From positions 1-32,237 of the forward strand of contig JAABRH010000013.1 of NCBI GenBank assembly GCA_011391015.1: a DNA stretch of 32,237 nt, given 5' to 3'. Position numbers and translations under genes: made by a program. The stretch is from Sulfurovum sp. (GTDB lineage Bacteria > Campylobacterota > Campylobacteria > Campylobacterales > Sulfurovaceae). Each line of letters begins with the position of its first letter. The first letter of the stretch is position 1. Positions 6,546 through 16,600 of the stretch are shown piece after piece. The notes beneath the pieces were generated by a model. The model was not told where the DNA came from. It was given only the letters and a program-made list of their open reading frames with translations, and did not search any database.

Positions 6546-8729
6546 CTAAAATCTATTTTGTTTCAACAGGCTAAAATCCACTGTTTCCATGATCTCTTGG
6601 GCTGCCAAGAACGCAAGCCATACATTTCTGCGCAAGGAGATGTTTTCATAAACGTCTATCAGATCTTGCTCGCTGCAGGTATCCGGGCTGATGCCGTCAA
6701 AAAATCGGGTGAGTTTCTCCTGTGTTTTGGCAATGAGCTCAGCTTTGTTCTTCCAGAAAGCCTCAATCTCATTGCTCTCTTTACCGCTTGCATATTCGCC
6801 TAAAAGCTGTACCAGTTTTATACCATGGTCGGTGTGGTTAAAGACTTTGAAAAGCGGGTTAGTGGTCATCAGACGGTCTTTTCTATAAAGCATTTGGAGC
6901 AGGTAGGCAAATGACTCACAGGCTTTGCTAAAAGCCACTGCTTGCGTTTTGTCAAATCCATCAAAATAACGCTCATCAATCTTGTCTACCCATAGCTGCA
7001 TCTTTTTTACGGTTTGAGTAAGATGTATTGTACTATAGGCAAATCGTATTTTTTGGATGAAAGTATGGACTTTTGAAGTACTCTGTGTATCAGACTGAAG
7101 CAAAATCGCAGAGATCTTGAAAAAACGTTGTTTCAGAGTTAAAAAAAGATGTTCGGGTTTGGTTGAAAAGGGGATGTAGTAATACAACAAGAGTACAAAC
7201 AAAAAAGCATAAAAAACCAGAAGGGTCAAAAGGAACACATCAACGTTGTAGCTCATCTCGTTGGCAAGTCCCAAAGTCAGCATCCCCAGCAAAAAGAACA
7301 CGGTGATTTTGGAATCTAAAAAATAAAAACCGATAAACGCATAGAAAAATATAAAAATCCCCAGCTCCCATCCATATCGCAGATGAGGAAGTACGGCAAT
7401 GTACATCACGGCAGCAAAAACAAAGGCAAAGGTAAAGATGATCATCAGTATAGACGGTTTAAGGGGTGTAAAGGTTGTTAGAACGCTTAAAGCTGTCGCC
7501 AATATGACAATGAGAAAACCTCCGGGAGGATTGGTGTAAATCCAAAACAGTGTGGCAGACCAGAAAATAATAAAAGTGAGCAATGCTGCTTTAAGATGTT
7601 CACTATCTCCCCAGACAAATGCACTTGATTTTTGCGTATTGAGAGGGCTAAAGAGCGAGGGTACTGCAGAAATGAGACTATTGATTTTTTGTGCCAGCAC
7701 TCGCAGCTCGGTATGCAGTTTGACTGCGTGGGAGAGAGTTGCGCGTACAACGGCGTACTCAAGATGATTCAGTGTGTGTGTTGTGATTTCCCTATGCAAT
7801 GGCAGACAAACTTGAGGTAGAGGGATGGTTTTTTGCTTTTTCCATGCCAGAGAAATAGCTTTAAACATCTGGCCTATCTCCGTATCGATACGTTGGTAAT
7901 TGTGTACAAAGTCTGGAAGCATCCCAAAAGTAGCAGGGGTATTATGCAAGGTGAGCAAGAGAAGAAGTTCGTCTATTTTTTCATAGCTTTGCATGATGTC
8001 ATTCCATTGGGCTTGATTGATGTGTACCCCCGTTGTGTTTTCTTCAGAAGCCATGACAGCAGTATGAAGCAGTTGTTCTTGTGCAATCATTTTTACATGC
8101 AATGTTTTGCGTTCTTCTTCTGCATCATTTTTTTGGGTGTAGATTTGAGCTTGCAGATCGCTAAGCGATGCGATGTCTTCAAGCGTATTGTCCTGAAGAT
8201 GTACAGGCCAGAGAAAGACACCCACAAGTGTATAGATACTAATCCCCAAAACAGTCATATAGGTTTTATCGACACCATAAATAAAACTGTTTTCAACATC
8301 ACCATTTTGAAACATCATCATCAGGGTCACCGAGCTGAGTACAAAGATAGTCATATCACCTTTATAGGCTCGAGCAAGATAAAGTAATACAGTTACGATA
8401 AGAGAGACTAAAATGAGATAGATGGTTCTGTCTTGAGGAAAGAGACCAACCAAAAGCATACCGATAATAGCACCCATGAGGGTACCTATAATACGCGCCA
8501 CACCTTTGGAGATGGAGTCGCCTATATGCCCGATCGTCGCTATAAGCATCACCGTTGTAGCAGCAGTCGAGGCTTGCTCCCATCCTTGAGAGAAAGGAAT
8601 GAGATAGGCTAGTGCCATGCTTAAAGAGGCTTTGGTGGCAAACTTGAATTTCTCAGAAAGAGTGCATAAATGTAAAGAGTCAAGAATATGCAGGTAAAAT
8701 CCTTTACGCTCTTTAGTGGGACTTTCCAA
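6546..8729 (-). CDS. FUSC-family inner-membrane transporter, AaeB-like
   Basis: A 727-aa protein with two hydrophobic blocks (about residues 30-180 and 375-530), each of several membrane helices, separated and followed by large helical cytosolic regions. This is the aromatic-acid exporter / fusaric acid resistance (FUSC) arrangement, as in AaeB. With the adjacent adaptor, DUF1656 and NodT factor it forms a complete pump. The start is a TTG immediately after the in-frame TAG of the ion-channel gene; the preceding ribosome site (GCAAGAAAA) is weak and no ATG occurs before the first helix, so expression probably depends on translational coupling. Substrate unknown. Confidence 0.88.
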   Translation of the reverse strand: MESPTKERKGFYLHILDSLHLCTLSEKFKFATKASLSMALAYLIPFSQGWEQASTAATTVMLIATIGHIGDSISKGVARIIGTLMGAIIGMLLVGLFPQDRTIYLILVSLIVTVLLYLARAYKGDMTIFVLSSVTLMMMFQNGDVENSFIYGVDKTYMTVLGISIYTLVGVFLWPVHLQDNTLEDIASLSDLQAQIYTQKNDAEEERKTLHVKMIAQEQLLHTAVMASEENTTGVHINQAQWNDIMQSYEKIDELLLLLTLHNTPATFGMLPDFVHNYQRIDTEIGQMFKAISLAWKKQKTIPLPQVCLPLHREITTHTLNHLEYAVVRATLSHAVKLHTELRVLAQKINSLISAVPSLFSPLNTQKSSAFVWGDSEHLKAALLTFIIFWSATLFWIYTNPPGGFLIVILATALSVLTTFTPLKPSILMIIFTFAFVFAAVMYIAVLPHLRYGWELGIFIFFYAFIGFYFLDSKITVFFLLGMLTLGLANEMSYNVDVFLLTLLVFYAFLFVLLLYYYIPFSTKPEHLFLTLKQRFFKISAILLQSDTQSTSKVHTFIQKIRFAYSTIHLTQTVKKMQLWVDKIDERYFDGFDKTQAVAFSKACESFAYLLQMLYRKDRLMTTNPLFKVFNHTDHGIKLVQLLGEYASGKESNEIEAFWKNKAELIAKTQEKLTRFFDGISPDTCSEQDLIDVYENISLRRNVWLAFLAAQEIMETVDFSLLKQNRF

Positions 8730-9407
8730 CTATTTTTCTTGCTTTTTGTTCTGCATGGCAGCTAAACGTAAAGAGATCAGACTTGACACGATAGTTGCCA
8801 CATAGAAAACACCCGCAATCGCTTCCATTGAAGCAAAAAATTCGGCCAAAGGACTACTGGGGTGAATATCTCCGTATCCTACTGTTGTCAAGGTAATAAA
8901 ACTATAATAGGCGATATGAGAAAACATCATTTTCCAATTTACGACTGCTTCAATTCCAGTAAAGGATTGTACATCTATAGTCAAAAGCAAAAGATAGATA
9001 ATGGTCCATATGAGTCCCAATATAATATATAAGGTCAAAGATCCGATAATTTTGTTGCCGTCTATGTCTCCCGTAAACAGCACCTGTTTGATATTGGTCA
9101 CAAAAGATCCTATAAAAAAAATCAATAAAATCAATAAAGTGAAATAAACACGAAGTTGATAGGAAAGAAAATTTTCTATGATGCTTAAAAATACAAAAAC
9201 CAGGATCAAACCATAGATTGACCGCGTCCATGTTGTTTGAGTGTTTAAACTTTTAATACTGACTATAAACACAAACACAATTAGAACAGAAAAAATATTT
9301 TCACCCGTGTTTCCTTTTAGTACCGTCATCAAAGAGGCAGTAAAAAGAAAGAGTATAAGCGAGAAAAAGAGATATGAATAATTATTTTCTTTGGTGATAG
9401 TTTTCAA
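8730..9407 (-). CDS. Potassium-channel-family protein (TTVGYGD filter)
   Basis: A 225-aa membrane protein whose C-terminal part is a two-helix pore domain: helix at about 121-145, pore loop with the selectivity-filter sequence TTVGYGD at residues 174-180, then a final helix (about 190-213). The N-terminal part adds about four further helices without the arginine pattern of a voltage sensor. No cytosolic RCK or cyclic-nucleotide domain is present. It probably conducts K+ passively. It follows the AI-2E permease by 21 bases and its TAG touches the start of the FUSC gene in frame. Why an ion channel sits in an efflux operon is not evident. Confidence 0.87.
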   Translation of the reverse strand: MKTITKENNYSYLFFSLILFLFTASLMTVLKGNTGENIFSVLIVFVFIVSIKSLNTQTTWTRSIYGLILVFVFLSIIENFLSYQLRVYFTLLILLIFFIGSFVTNIKQVLFTGDIDGNKIIGSLTLYIILGLIWTIIYLLLLTIDVQSFTGIEAVVNWKMMFSHIAYYSFITLTTVGYGDIHPSSPLAEFFASMEAIAGVFYVATIVSSLISLRLAAMQNKKQEK

Positions 9408-9428
9408 AGGATTGCCTGTAATCTGATT

Positions 9429-10520
9429 TTACGTGTTTTTGATGGTTTCATCTGTTGTGTTCTCTTTTACCTCAGCGATCCAGAGTCCAAAAAGTTTATA
9501 GGCCAAAGCAAAGATAACCGCGCCAATAAAGAGACCTAACATGCCCATAAGTATCATACCGCCAATGGCACCAATAAGAATAATTAGCATTGGAATATCC
9601 ACACCTCTACCCATAAGAAGGGGTTTTAAAATACCGTCACTGGCACCTACGATAAGCATATAGACAGCAAACACGATTTCAGCCGTACCGCTTCCTTGAG
9701 AAAACACATAAGCAATGACTGGTCCGATGATCAGTAGTGCAGGAAGCTGAATAATCGTCAGGAACATGATAAGCACAGCCAGAATAATAGCAAAAGGAAC
9801 ACCCATTAAACCCAGACCAATAAGTGCGAACACTGCTTGTATGACCGCTACCCCGATAACTCCTGTCACTACAGAACGTATAGTAAGTGCAGAGAGTTCT
9901 GCCCATTCATCACCCTTATCACCTATGATGCGACGCAATACAGTATGGTAAAATTTCACTGCACCCTTGCTCTCGATCAAAAATACTGCTGCAATGATAA
10001 ATGAACCGATAAGCATAAAAATGGTGCCAAGTCCAGACCCAAGTGCAGAGAATGCAGATATTGTCATTTTCTTAATTTCATCTTTAAAAGGTGCAAGGGT
10101 TGCACTTAGATTATTTGAAGCTGATTCCCAAAGTGCATATGTTTTCTCACCAATGAGTGGCCATTCTTTTACTTTTTCCGTTGGAGGCGGTATGGTTATG
10201 TTCCCATCTTTAATAGTATGAACAAGTGTTGTCGTAGAGTCAATCATGTTTCCAGAAAGCATGTAGGTCGGAATTATAAGCACTGCAATCACAGCGATAA
10301 TAAATCCGATAATCACTTTTTTGCGATTACCAAACTGTTTTTCAAGACTATTGATAAGAGGAGAGAGTGCTACAGCAATGATAATACCCCAAACTATTAT
10401 GGGTATAAAAGGCTTGGCAATTAAATAGGAGAAATAAATCACCAACCCCAGTAAACTCAATTTAATGGCAATCTCAATAGCAAGCTTTACTTTTTCATCT
10501 TTTTGTTCAATCGTGTCCAT
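9429..10520 (-). CDS. AI-2E family permease (UPF0118)
   Basis: A 363-aa protein with about eight hydrophobic segments: a pair near residues 15-45, one at 60-85, a central soluble stretch at 90-150 and a block from about 150 to 350 ending GMILMGMLGLFIGAVIFALAY. This is the AI-2E/PerM transporter layout; members have been linked to autoinducer-2 export or Na+/H+ exchange, but most are uncharacterised. The start ATG has AAGGA six bases upstream. As first gene behind a strong extended -10 promoter, it probably leads the whole minus-strand cluster down to 3797. Confidence 0.88.
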   Translation of the reverse strand: MDTIEQKDEKVKLAIEIAIKLSLLGLVIYFSYLIAKPFIPIIVWGIIIAVALSPLINSLEKQFGNRKKVIIGFIIAVIAVLIIPTYMLSGNMIDSTTTLVHTIKDGNITIPPPTEKVKEWPLIGEKTYALWESASNNLSATLAPFKDEIKKMTISAFSALGSGLGTIFMLIGSFIIAAVFLIESKGAVKFYHTVLRRIIGDKGDEWAELSALTIRSVVTGVIGVAVIQAVFALIGLGLMGVPFAIILAVLIMFLTIIQLPALLIIGPVIAYVFSQGSGTAEIVFAVYMLIVGASDGILKPLLMGRGVDIPMLIILIGAIGGMILMGMLGLFIGAVIFALAYKLFGLWIAEVKENTTDETIKNT

Positions 10521-10556
10521 TCAGATTCCTTATGGGATGGGTTGTTGACGAAAATT

Positions 10557-10565
10557 ATTATAACA
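10557..10565 (-). promoter_or_regulatory. Consensus extended -10 promoter for the AI-2E/FUSC cluster
   Basis: The minus strand reads TGTTATAAT: TGN plus the perfect -10 hexamer TATAAT, 37 bases before the AI-2E start codon. No recognisable -35 hexamer lies 17 bases further upstream, which is usual for this phylum. Confidence 0.6.
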
Positions 10566-10648
10566 AAATTATATGCATAAATGAAGTATTGAGGTATTTA
10601 AAGCTAAAAAGTTGTACCATAAATGAATCTAATATAAAAGGATTGTTT

Positions 10649-10924
10649 ATGATAAAGCTTACTATTGTATATCTAGATGGATATAAAGAACACTATAGCA
10701 TCATCGAGCCTTCAACTCATTTTAATAAGTCTATGGGACTAAAGCGCTACAAAGATATTATTGAAGACGGTATGCTCAAATTTGTGATAGATGGTCAGCA
10801 GTTAGTGTTGATTCCTATTGTAAACATTAGAAAAGTAATTGCACACGGTGACGATCTTGTACAGATGAAAGTGGAAGATTACCCCGGTTTTATGTGTGCC
10901 AAAGTAGTGGAAGAGGATGCATAG
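10649..10924 (+). CDS. Small uncharacterised protein, 91 aa
   Basis: I do not recognise this family. An open frame extends further upstream (to 10532), but the ATG at 10649 is preceded at six bases by AAAAGGA, and the upstream residues are low-quality, so this start is preferred. The product is soluble, with alternating short strands and charged turns (KLTIVYLDGYKEHY, then LKFVIDGQQLVLIPIVNIRKV), suggesting a small beta-rich domain. There is one cysteine near the C-terminus (GFMCAK). It is a single gene, divergent from the AI-2E permease and convergent with the flavoprotein. Confidence 0.65.
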   Translation: MIKLTIVYLDGYKEHYSIIEPSTHFNKSMGLKRYKDIIEDGMLKFVIDGQQLVLIPIVNIRKVIAHGDDLVQMKVEDYPGFMCAKVVEEDA

Positions 10925-10943
10925 TAATAAATATACTTTTGAT

Positions 10944-12227
10944 TTACTGCTTTAGCATACCCGCCAAATATCCGCTTGCAAAACTCCATTGCAGATTGTA
11001 GCCACCGCAGGGTCCGTCTATATTCATGACTTCACCGCAAAAATAAAGACCTTTTAGTTTTTTGCTTTGCATCGTGGAGGGGTCTATCTCTTTGAGGCTG
11101 ATGCCGCCACGTGTGATCATTGCCATCTTGAACCCATCATGTCCGTTGATGGTCAGGGGCGTCCAGGCTAAAAGCTTGATAAGTTTATCTCGAGAAACAC
11201 CCAGTTGTTTGCCCAAGGCTAGATCAGGAGCTGCATCTGCAAGTTGGCATAACGCTAAACTGACAGATTTTGGGAGCACTGTTTGGAGTAATTCTACTGT
11301 ATTTCTGTGAGGGTCTTTGGCTGTCTCGTTTTTAAAATGTTCGCGTATCTGCTCCTCGTTCATACCTTTGGTAAGATTGGCAAGCACCGGAACTTCAGGG
11401 TGTTTACTTAAAAGCGGAGTGATTTCACGTGAAAAATCAAGTACTACAGGTCCCCGTATGCCACCTTTGGTGAAGATAAGATCTCCTTTGGCCGAGAGTT
11501 TTTTATATTTTTTCATATTAACATGCATAACGACTTTGGCAATGGTATCCGCCCTGCAACTCTCCACCCAGGTCTCTTTGACTTTTAGTGGCATCATTGC
11601 AGGAAAGAGTTCTGTGATGGTATGTCCTACTGATGCTGCCATAGGATACCCGTCACCCTCAGCACCCAGTACAGGGTAGCCCATCCCGCCTGTAGCAATA
11701 ACAACATTTTGAGTACTAAATGTCTGACTTTCCGTACTTACACCTGTTATCCTGCTGCCATCATGTTCAAGCATTTCTACTTTTTGAGAGCACAAAACGG
11801 TGACACCTAGTTTTTGCATTTCAAGCTCCATCGCATCGATGATGGTTGCCGCACTGTGTGTGACGGGAAAGACACGATACCCGTCAGGTGCGTGGCTCTC
11901 TACGCCTATCTCTTTAAAAAATGCCATCAGTGCTTTATGATCCAAGGCTTCCAGTGCAGGGGACATAAAACGGCCGTCTCTGCCAAAGCGTGCCATAAAA
12001 TCTTCATTGGAAAGGGTGTTGGTAAGGTTGCAGCGTCCGCCGCCTGTGGCTTTGAGTTTTGCGCCTATTTTAGAGAGTTTTTCAAGCAGGAGGACGGATT
12101 GGCCTTTGCGAGCAGCAGTAATGGCAGACATCATACCTGCTGCGCCTGAACCGATGACGATGAGTGTGTAGTGCTTTATGCTAAAGACCTGTATGGACAA
12201 GTAGTGTGAGACTTGGCAGGGAAGCAT
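10944..12227 (-). CDS. BaiN/RdsA-family (HI0933-like) FAD-dependent oxidoreductase
   Basis: A flavoprotein of about 427 aa. The Rossmann FAD site is VIGSGAAGMMSAITAARKG near the N-terminus, followed by the family-typical KATGGGRCNLTN motif, an internal NVVIATGGMGYPVLGAEGDGY segment and the C-terminal GLYFCGEVMNIDGPCGGYNLQWSFASG. These are diagnostic of the HI0933/BaiN group; the physiological reaction is unknown in most bacteria. The start is uncertain: family members begin just before the Rossmann strand, but candidates are GTG 12236, ATG 12227 and TTG 12200, none with a good ribosome site. I give the ATG. An out-of-frame short ORF with a strong ribosome site overlaps this start. Confidence 0.88.
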   Translation of the reverse strand: MLPCQVSHYLSIQVFSIKHYTLIVIGSGAAGMMSAITAARKGQSVLLLEKLSKIGAKLKATGGGRCNLTNTLSNEDFMARFGRDGRFMSPALEALDHKALMAFFKEIGVESHAPDGYRVFPVTHSAATIIDAMELEMQKLGVTVLCSQKVEMLEHDGSRITGVSTESQTFSTQNVVIATGGMGYPVLGAEGDGYPMAASVGHTITELFPAMMPLKVKETWVESCRADTIAKVVMHVNMKKYKKLSAKGDLIFTKGGIRGPVVLDFSREITPLLSKHPEVPVLANLTKGMNEEQIREHFKNETAKDPHRNTVELLQTVLPKSVSLALCQLADAAPDLALGKQLGVSRDKLIKLLAWTPLTINGHDGFKMAMITRGGISLKEIDPSTMQSKKLKGLYFCGEVMNIDGPCGGYNLQWSFASGYLAGMLKQ

Positions 12228-12271
12228 TGTGCCCACAGCTTGGATTGGTCACCTTCTGTAGAGGAGCTCAT
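12176..12271 (-). CDS. Possible 31-codon upstream ORF overlapping the flavoprotein start
   Basis: The ATG at 12271 has GGAGGAG six bases upstream, the strongest ribosome site in this neighbourhood. The frame runs 31 codons (MSSSTEGDQS to YRSLA) to TAA at 12176-12178, overlapping the first codons of the BaiN-like gene in another frame. It could be a leader peptide whose translation delivers ribosomes to the poorly initiated flavoprotein gene. It could equally be chance; composition is not distinctive and nothing resembles a known leader. Confidence 0.3.
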   Translation of the reverse strand: MSSSTEGDQSKLWAQCFPAKSHTTCPYRSLA

Positions 12272-12317
12272 GATGGTCTCCTCCGTTGGTGAAAGTCTAT
12301 AGAAACACCAATAGGTG
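12261..12317 (-). promoter_or_regulatory. Structured leader: SD-sequestering hairpin and alternative stems
   Basis: In minus-strand RNA, GAGGAG (12283-12278) can pair with CTCCTC (12266-12261), hiding the ribosome site of the short ORF and placing its ATG in the loop. Just upstream, GGTG of TTGGTG (12311-12306) can pair either with CACC at 12317-12314 (four-base loop) or, as TTGGTG, with CACCAA at 12291-12286. These two are mutually exclusive. The arrangement resembles an attenuating or riboregulated leader, but is inferred from base-pairing by eye only. Confidence 0.35.
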
Positions 12318-12366
12318 CATTTTAATGAATGGCAAATATCGTTTAGCAAAATTCTACAGTCCCGTA

Positions 12367-13665
12367 CTATCTACCGATTGCGAAATCAAGTCGTGCTATT
12401 GCAATATAGTAGTTGTAATAAGCAGTCACCAAATCACCTAATGCATTCACGTATCCCTGTCTTGCTTCCTGAAGTTCTATATAATCGGAGAGATCATTTT
12501 CATACCGTTTTTGCGCTTGAATAAACTTTTGTTCACTCGCTTTTGCAATACTCTCAGAAAGTATGACACCATCTTTTGTACGCAAAACAAATAAGCTTGA
12601 GTCAACAACCTGTTGTTTGATTTGAATACGTATATCCTCTATGCGTGATGCTGCTTGCAAGGAAGAGATTTTAGCTTCCTGTACCGAAGCATCTGTTTGG
12701 TTTCCAGCATACAGATTCCAGTTTAATGTGACACCGGCTTGCCATTGTTTCTCTGGTGTCAAGGTCGCAAAATCACTCTCTACATCTTGAGCCTGATAAT
12801 CTCCGGCTAAGGCAAGTGTTGGAAGATATCCGCCTTTTTCACTCTCTACGATATGTTTTGCACTCTGTGCTAAGTATTTACTGCTTTGGAGTTCATAACG
12901 ATGCTCATAGGCAAATCCCTCCAACTGTGGTATAGAGGTGTTTACTCGAGGCAGACGTTTACTTACATAGGGTAAATCAAGTTTATTTTCACTGAGTATA
13001 TACTGACCGTTATAAGGCGTATATCCCATCGCCTGCTCAAGCAATGCCAACCGTGATTTTAGTTCATACTCTGAATTGTTTAATTCGAGTTTTGCCTGTG
13101 TTAATCCTACTTCTGCATCTGTTACATCAATGATTGTCTTGATCCCGCTTTCGTAATACCGTTTGGCACGTTTGAGCTGTCCCTCTTGGAGTTCAATATT
13201 TTTTTTATTGACACTAATGATACTTTTTATTTTCAATACGTCATAAAACCGTATTTTAATCTGCAAGATTTTAGAGGAGATAAATTGATTCATTTGTGCT
13301 TCATATGCTTTGGCTTCTTCTTCTGCGGCTGAGATTCTACCGCTGGTTTTTCCAAAATCATAAAGGAGCTGGGAAGCACTGATATTTCCCAGTAGCGCGT
13401 TACCATTTAGCGTATCCTGGTTTTTATATTCAAGACCACTTTGTCCTGCGGCGGCATTAAGATCGAGGCGTGGAAGATAATACCCCTTCTGAAATTTACT
13501 GCGCTGCTGGGCCCCTTCAAAGTCAAAACGGCTGATATCGATATCAGGACTGTGTTCCAGTGCAAATTCGATTGCTTTGTCAATCGTCAGTGTCTGTTCT
13601 TTGGCACAAAGTATCACTGATGCAGTTACTAGCCCTATTGTTACTCTATGTATTAGTCGTTTCAT
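12367..13665 (-). CDS. TolC-family outer-membrane efflux protein
   Basis: Outer-membrane channel of the tripartite RND pump encoded just upstream. The 432-aa protein has a signal peptide (MKRLIHRVTIGLVTASVILCA, cleavage near residue 21) and two OEP repeats rich in long amphipathic helices, for example ALEHSPDIDISRFDFEGAQQ near the start and a second repeat from about residue 240. It is unlike the NodT-type factor at 4923, lacking a lipobox. Its ATG directly follows the TAG of the pump gene in frame, with GGGAG upstream, so translation is coupled. It is the last gene of the operon. Confidence 0.92.
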   Translation of the reverse strand: MKRLIHRVTIGLVTASVILCAKEQTLTIDKAIEFALEHSPDIDISRFDFEGAQQRSKFQKGYYLPRLDLNAAAGQSGLEYKNQDTLNGNALLGNISASQLLYDFGKTSGRISAAEEEAKAYEAQMNQFISSKILQIKIRFYDVLKIKSIISVNKKNIELQEGQLKRAKRYYESGIKTIIDVTDAEVGLTQAKLELNNSEYELKSRLALLEQAMGYTPYNGQYILSENKLDLPYVSKRLPRVNTSIPQLEGFAYEHRYELQSSKYLAQSAKHIVESEKGGYLPTLALAGDYQAQDVESDFATLTPEKQWQAGVTLNWNLYAGNQTDASVQEAKISSLQAASRIEDIRIQIKQQVVDSSLFVLRTKDGVILSESIAKASEQKFIQAQKRYENDLSDYIELQEARQGYVNALGDLVTAYYNYYIAIARLDFAIGR

Positions 13666-16600
13666 CTACACCATCTCCCGTTTTGCAATTTCTTCTTCTA
13701 CACTGACAAATTTTTCACGCATGGTCTCAAGCAGTACATAGAGTACCGGGACAATCAGTGTACTCACTATGGTTGCAGCTGTCATTCCACCTATTAGTCC
13801 AATACCAATGGATTGTTGTGTGACAGCACCAGCACCCGAAGCAACGGCAAGTGGTATGGTACCAAAGATAAATGCCAGAGAGGTCATGACGATAGCTCTA
13901 AAGCGCAGTTTTCCTGCCAGAATACCTGACTCAATGATGCTTTTGCCTTCTTCTCTTTTCTCTCTAGCAAACTCCACGATCAAAATAGCATTTTTTGAGG
14001 CAAGGGCAATCAGAAGTACCAGACCAACTTGTGCATAAGTGTTCAATGGTATCCCGGCCATTTTGAGCGCTCCCATAGCGCCTATCATGGCAATAGGAAC
14101 AGACAGAAGGATCATCAACGGTAAAATCCAAGACTCATAAAGAGCAGCAAGTACAAGGAATACAGCCAACGCTACAAAGGAAAATACCATAACCTGACCG
14201 TTTCCTGCGAGCTTTTCCTGCAAAGACATTCCTGACCACTCAAACCCATAGCTAGTTGGCAGTACACGCTTTGCAATCTCTTCCATGGCTTCCATCGCTT
14301 CACCAGAACTGTACCCATCACCCGAGGTACCGTTAATCTGGATAGAACGGTAAAGGTTATAATGAGAGATGTTTTGCGGTCCAGATTCCTGCTTAAGTGT
14401 CACGATGGCCGAGAGAGGAACCATCTTATCCATTTTGCTTTTGACAAAGAGCTTATTGATATCACCTTTGTCACTTCTGAACGATTTGTCTGCTTGAACA
14501 TAGACCCGAAAGACTTTTCCGAACTTTGTAAAGTCATTGATGTAGTAAGAGCCGAAATAGGTTTGCATGGTGCCAAAAAGTGTTGCAATATCAACACCAA
14601 GAGCATTAGCCTTTTTGCGGTCTATATCGACAATGTACATTGGATAAGAGGGATTGTAGACGGTAAATGCACGTCCGATACGTGGATCTTTGTTTGCTTC
14701 CTCTATCATGGTTTTAGCATAATACATGAACGTATCCATATCCCCAGCCAGATAATCCTGGATCCTGAAGTCGAATCCTCCTACTGCTCCAAGTCCCGTG
14801 ATTCCAGGCATGTTGAAAGCAACAATATTGGCATCACTGATAACAGATGTGCGAGCAAAAACCTGCTTGATAATACTCTCAACATCCATACCTTTAGCAC
14901 TTCTTTCGCTCCACGGTTTTAGAGTAACGAACATCATACCGCTACTTCCATCATTGGTTGCAGTTACGATATTGTATCCATCGATTGCAATGACATCGGC
15001 TACACCAGGTATGTCGGCCACAATTTTTTCTGCTTGTTTTCGAACATCAACGGTTCGTTCAAGTGAGCTTCCCGGCTTTAGGCTCATGGAGACCATAAAA
15101 GTCCCTTTGTCTTCAGTGGGTACAAATCCCGTCGGTGATGTGACAAATAGATAATAGATAAGACCGATAAAACCAAAAAAGCTCGCTAAAACAACATATC
15201 TAATGTTTATTAAATACGTTATCAGGTTTGTATATTTGTCGGTGATCCAGTTAAACCCTTTTTCAAAAAGCGTAAAGCCTACAAACACTTTTTGGTCTTT
15301 CCCCCTTCGTTTGATCAAAATAGCCGCAAGAGCAGGGGAGAGTGTCAAAGCATTGAGCGCGGAGACAACAACAGAAAAAGAAATCGTCAAGGCAAATTGC
15401 TGATACAGAGAACCGGTGATACCAGGCATCATCGAGACGGGGACAAACACAGCTATCATTACCAGTGTGGTCGAGATGATAGGAGCAGTGAGTTGTATCA
15501 TCGCTTTTTTGACTACCTGAGGTATGGGCAGATCATGCTCTTTATGCATGATGACCTCCACGTTTTCAACGACCAAAATCGCATCATCGACAACGATACC
15601 AATAGCAAGGATCAAACCAAAAAGTGTCAAGAAGTTGATAGAGAATCCCGGGATGATATACATGGCGACAAAGGCACCGACAAGCGAGACAGGAATAGCA
15701 ACGGTTGCAATAAGGTTTGGACGCCATGATTGCAGGAATAAAAAAATGACGATAATAACCAGAAAAATCGCTTCATACAAGGCATGAATAACGTTTTCTA
15801 TGGAAACTTCAACATATTTGGTAGTATCGTAAGGAATATCATAGGTAACACCGTCTGGAAAACGTTTTTTCAGTCTTTCCATCGCTTGACCGACTTTTTC
15901 TCTGATATCCAGAGCATTACTGCCACCACCGGGTAATTGATATACGGCTATAAGTCCTGTTGGTTTTTGATTGAGGTTGGCGTTCAGGTCATAATTTTCC
16001 GCACCCAATTCTACTTTGGCAACATCGCGCAGATAGACCAGAGAACCGTCTTCTTTGTATTTGATGACAATCTCTTCAAATTCTTTGACTTGACTGAGAC
16101 GTCCTTCTGCATTCAAAACATATTCAAACTGCTGATCTCTGTTGGTAGGGTTACCGCCTATTTTTCCTACAGAAGCCTGTTTGTTTTGTGATTTAATCGC
16201 GTTAATAATATCGTCCGGAGTAAGTTCAAGCGTTTTGATCTTGTCAGGGTTGAGCCAGATACGCATGGCGTATTTTTTTTCACCCATGTTGTCTGCTTTA
16301 CCAACTCCGGGGATTCGTCTGATCTCATCAAGGATATTGATATTGATAAAGTTGCTCAAAAATGCTGCATCATAACGCTCATCACCGGTAACAGTAATGC
16401 CGCAGACCATACTGGGGCTTTTTTTATCTACAACGACACCCTGTTGTTTAACTTCTGCAGGTAAGGAGGGTTCAGCCAGTGACACTTTGTTTTGAACATC
16501 CACTGCAGCAATGTCAAGATTGTAACCCGGTTCAAAATAAACGGTAATGTTAGATTGTCCGGATGAAGTACTGGATGACTCGATGTATATAGAGCCCTTT

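Noticed and set aside
7833-8387. 184-aa open frame on the plus strand inside the FUSC gene.
   Set aside because: Fully antisense to a strongly supported transporter gene, with Cys/Phe-rich composition typical of a complementary-frame shadow.
10532-10648. Upstream start for the 91-aa protein at 10532.
   Set aside because: It runs through the divergent promoter region, and AAAAGGA before 10649 marks a better start.
14362-14922. 186-aa open frame on the plus strand inside the RND pump gene.
   Set aside because: Antisense to conserved coding sequence, with no ribosome site or family features.
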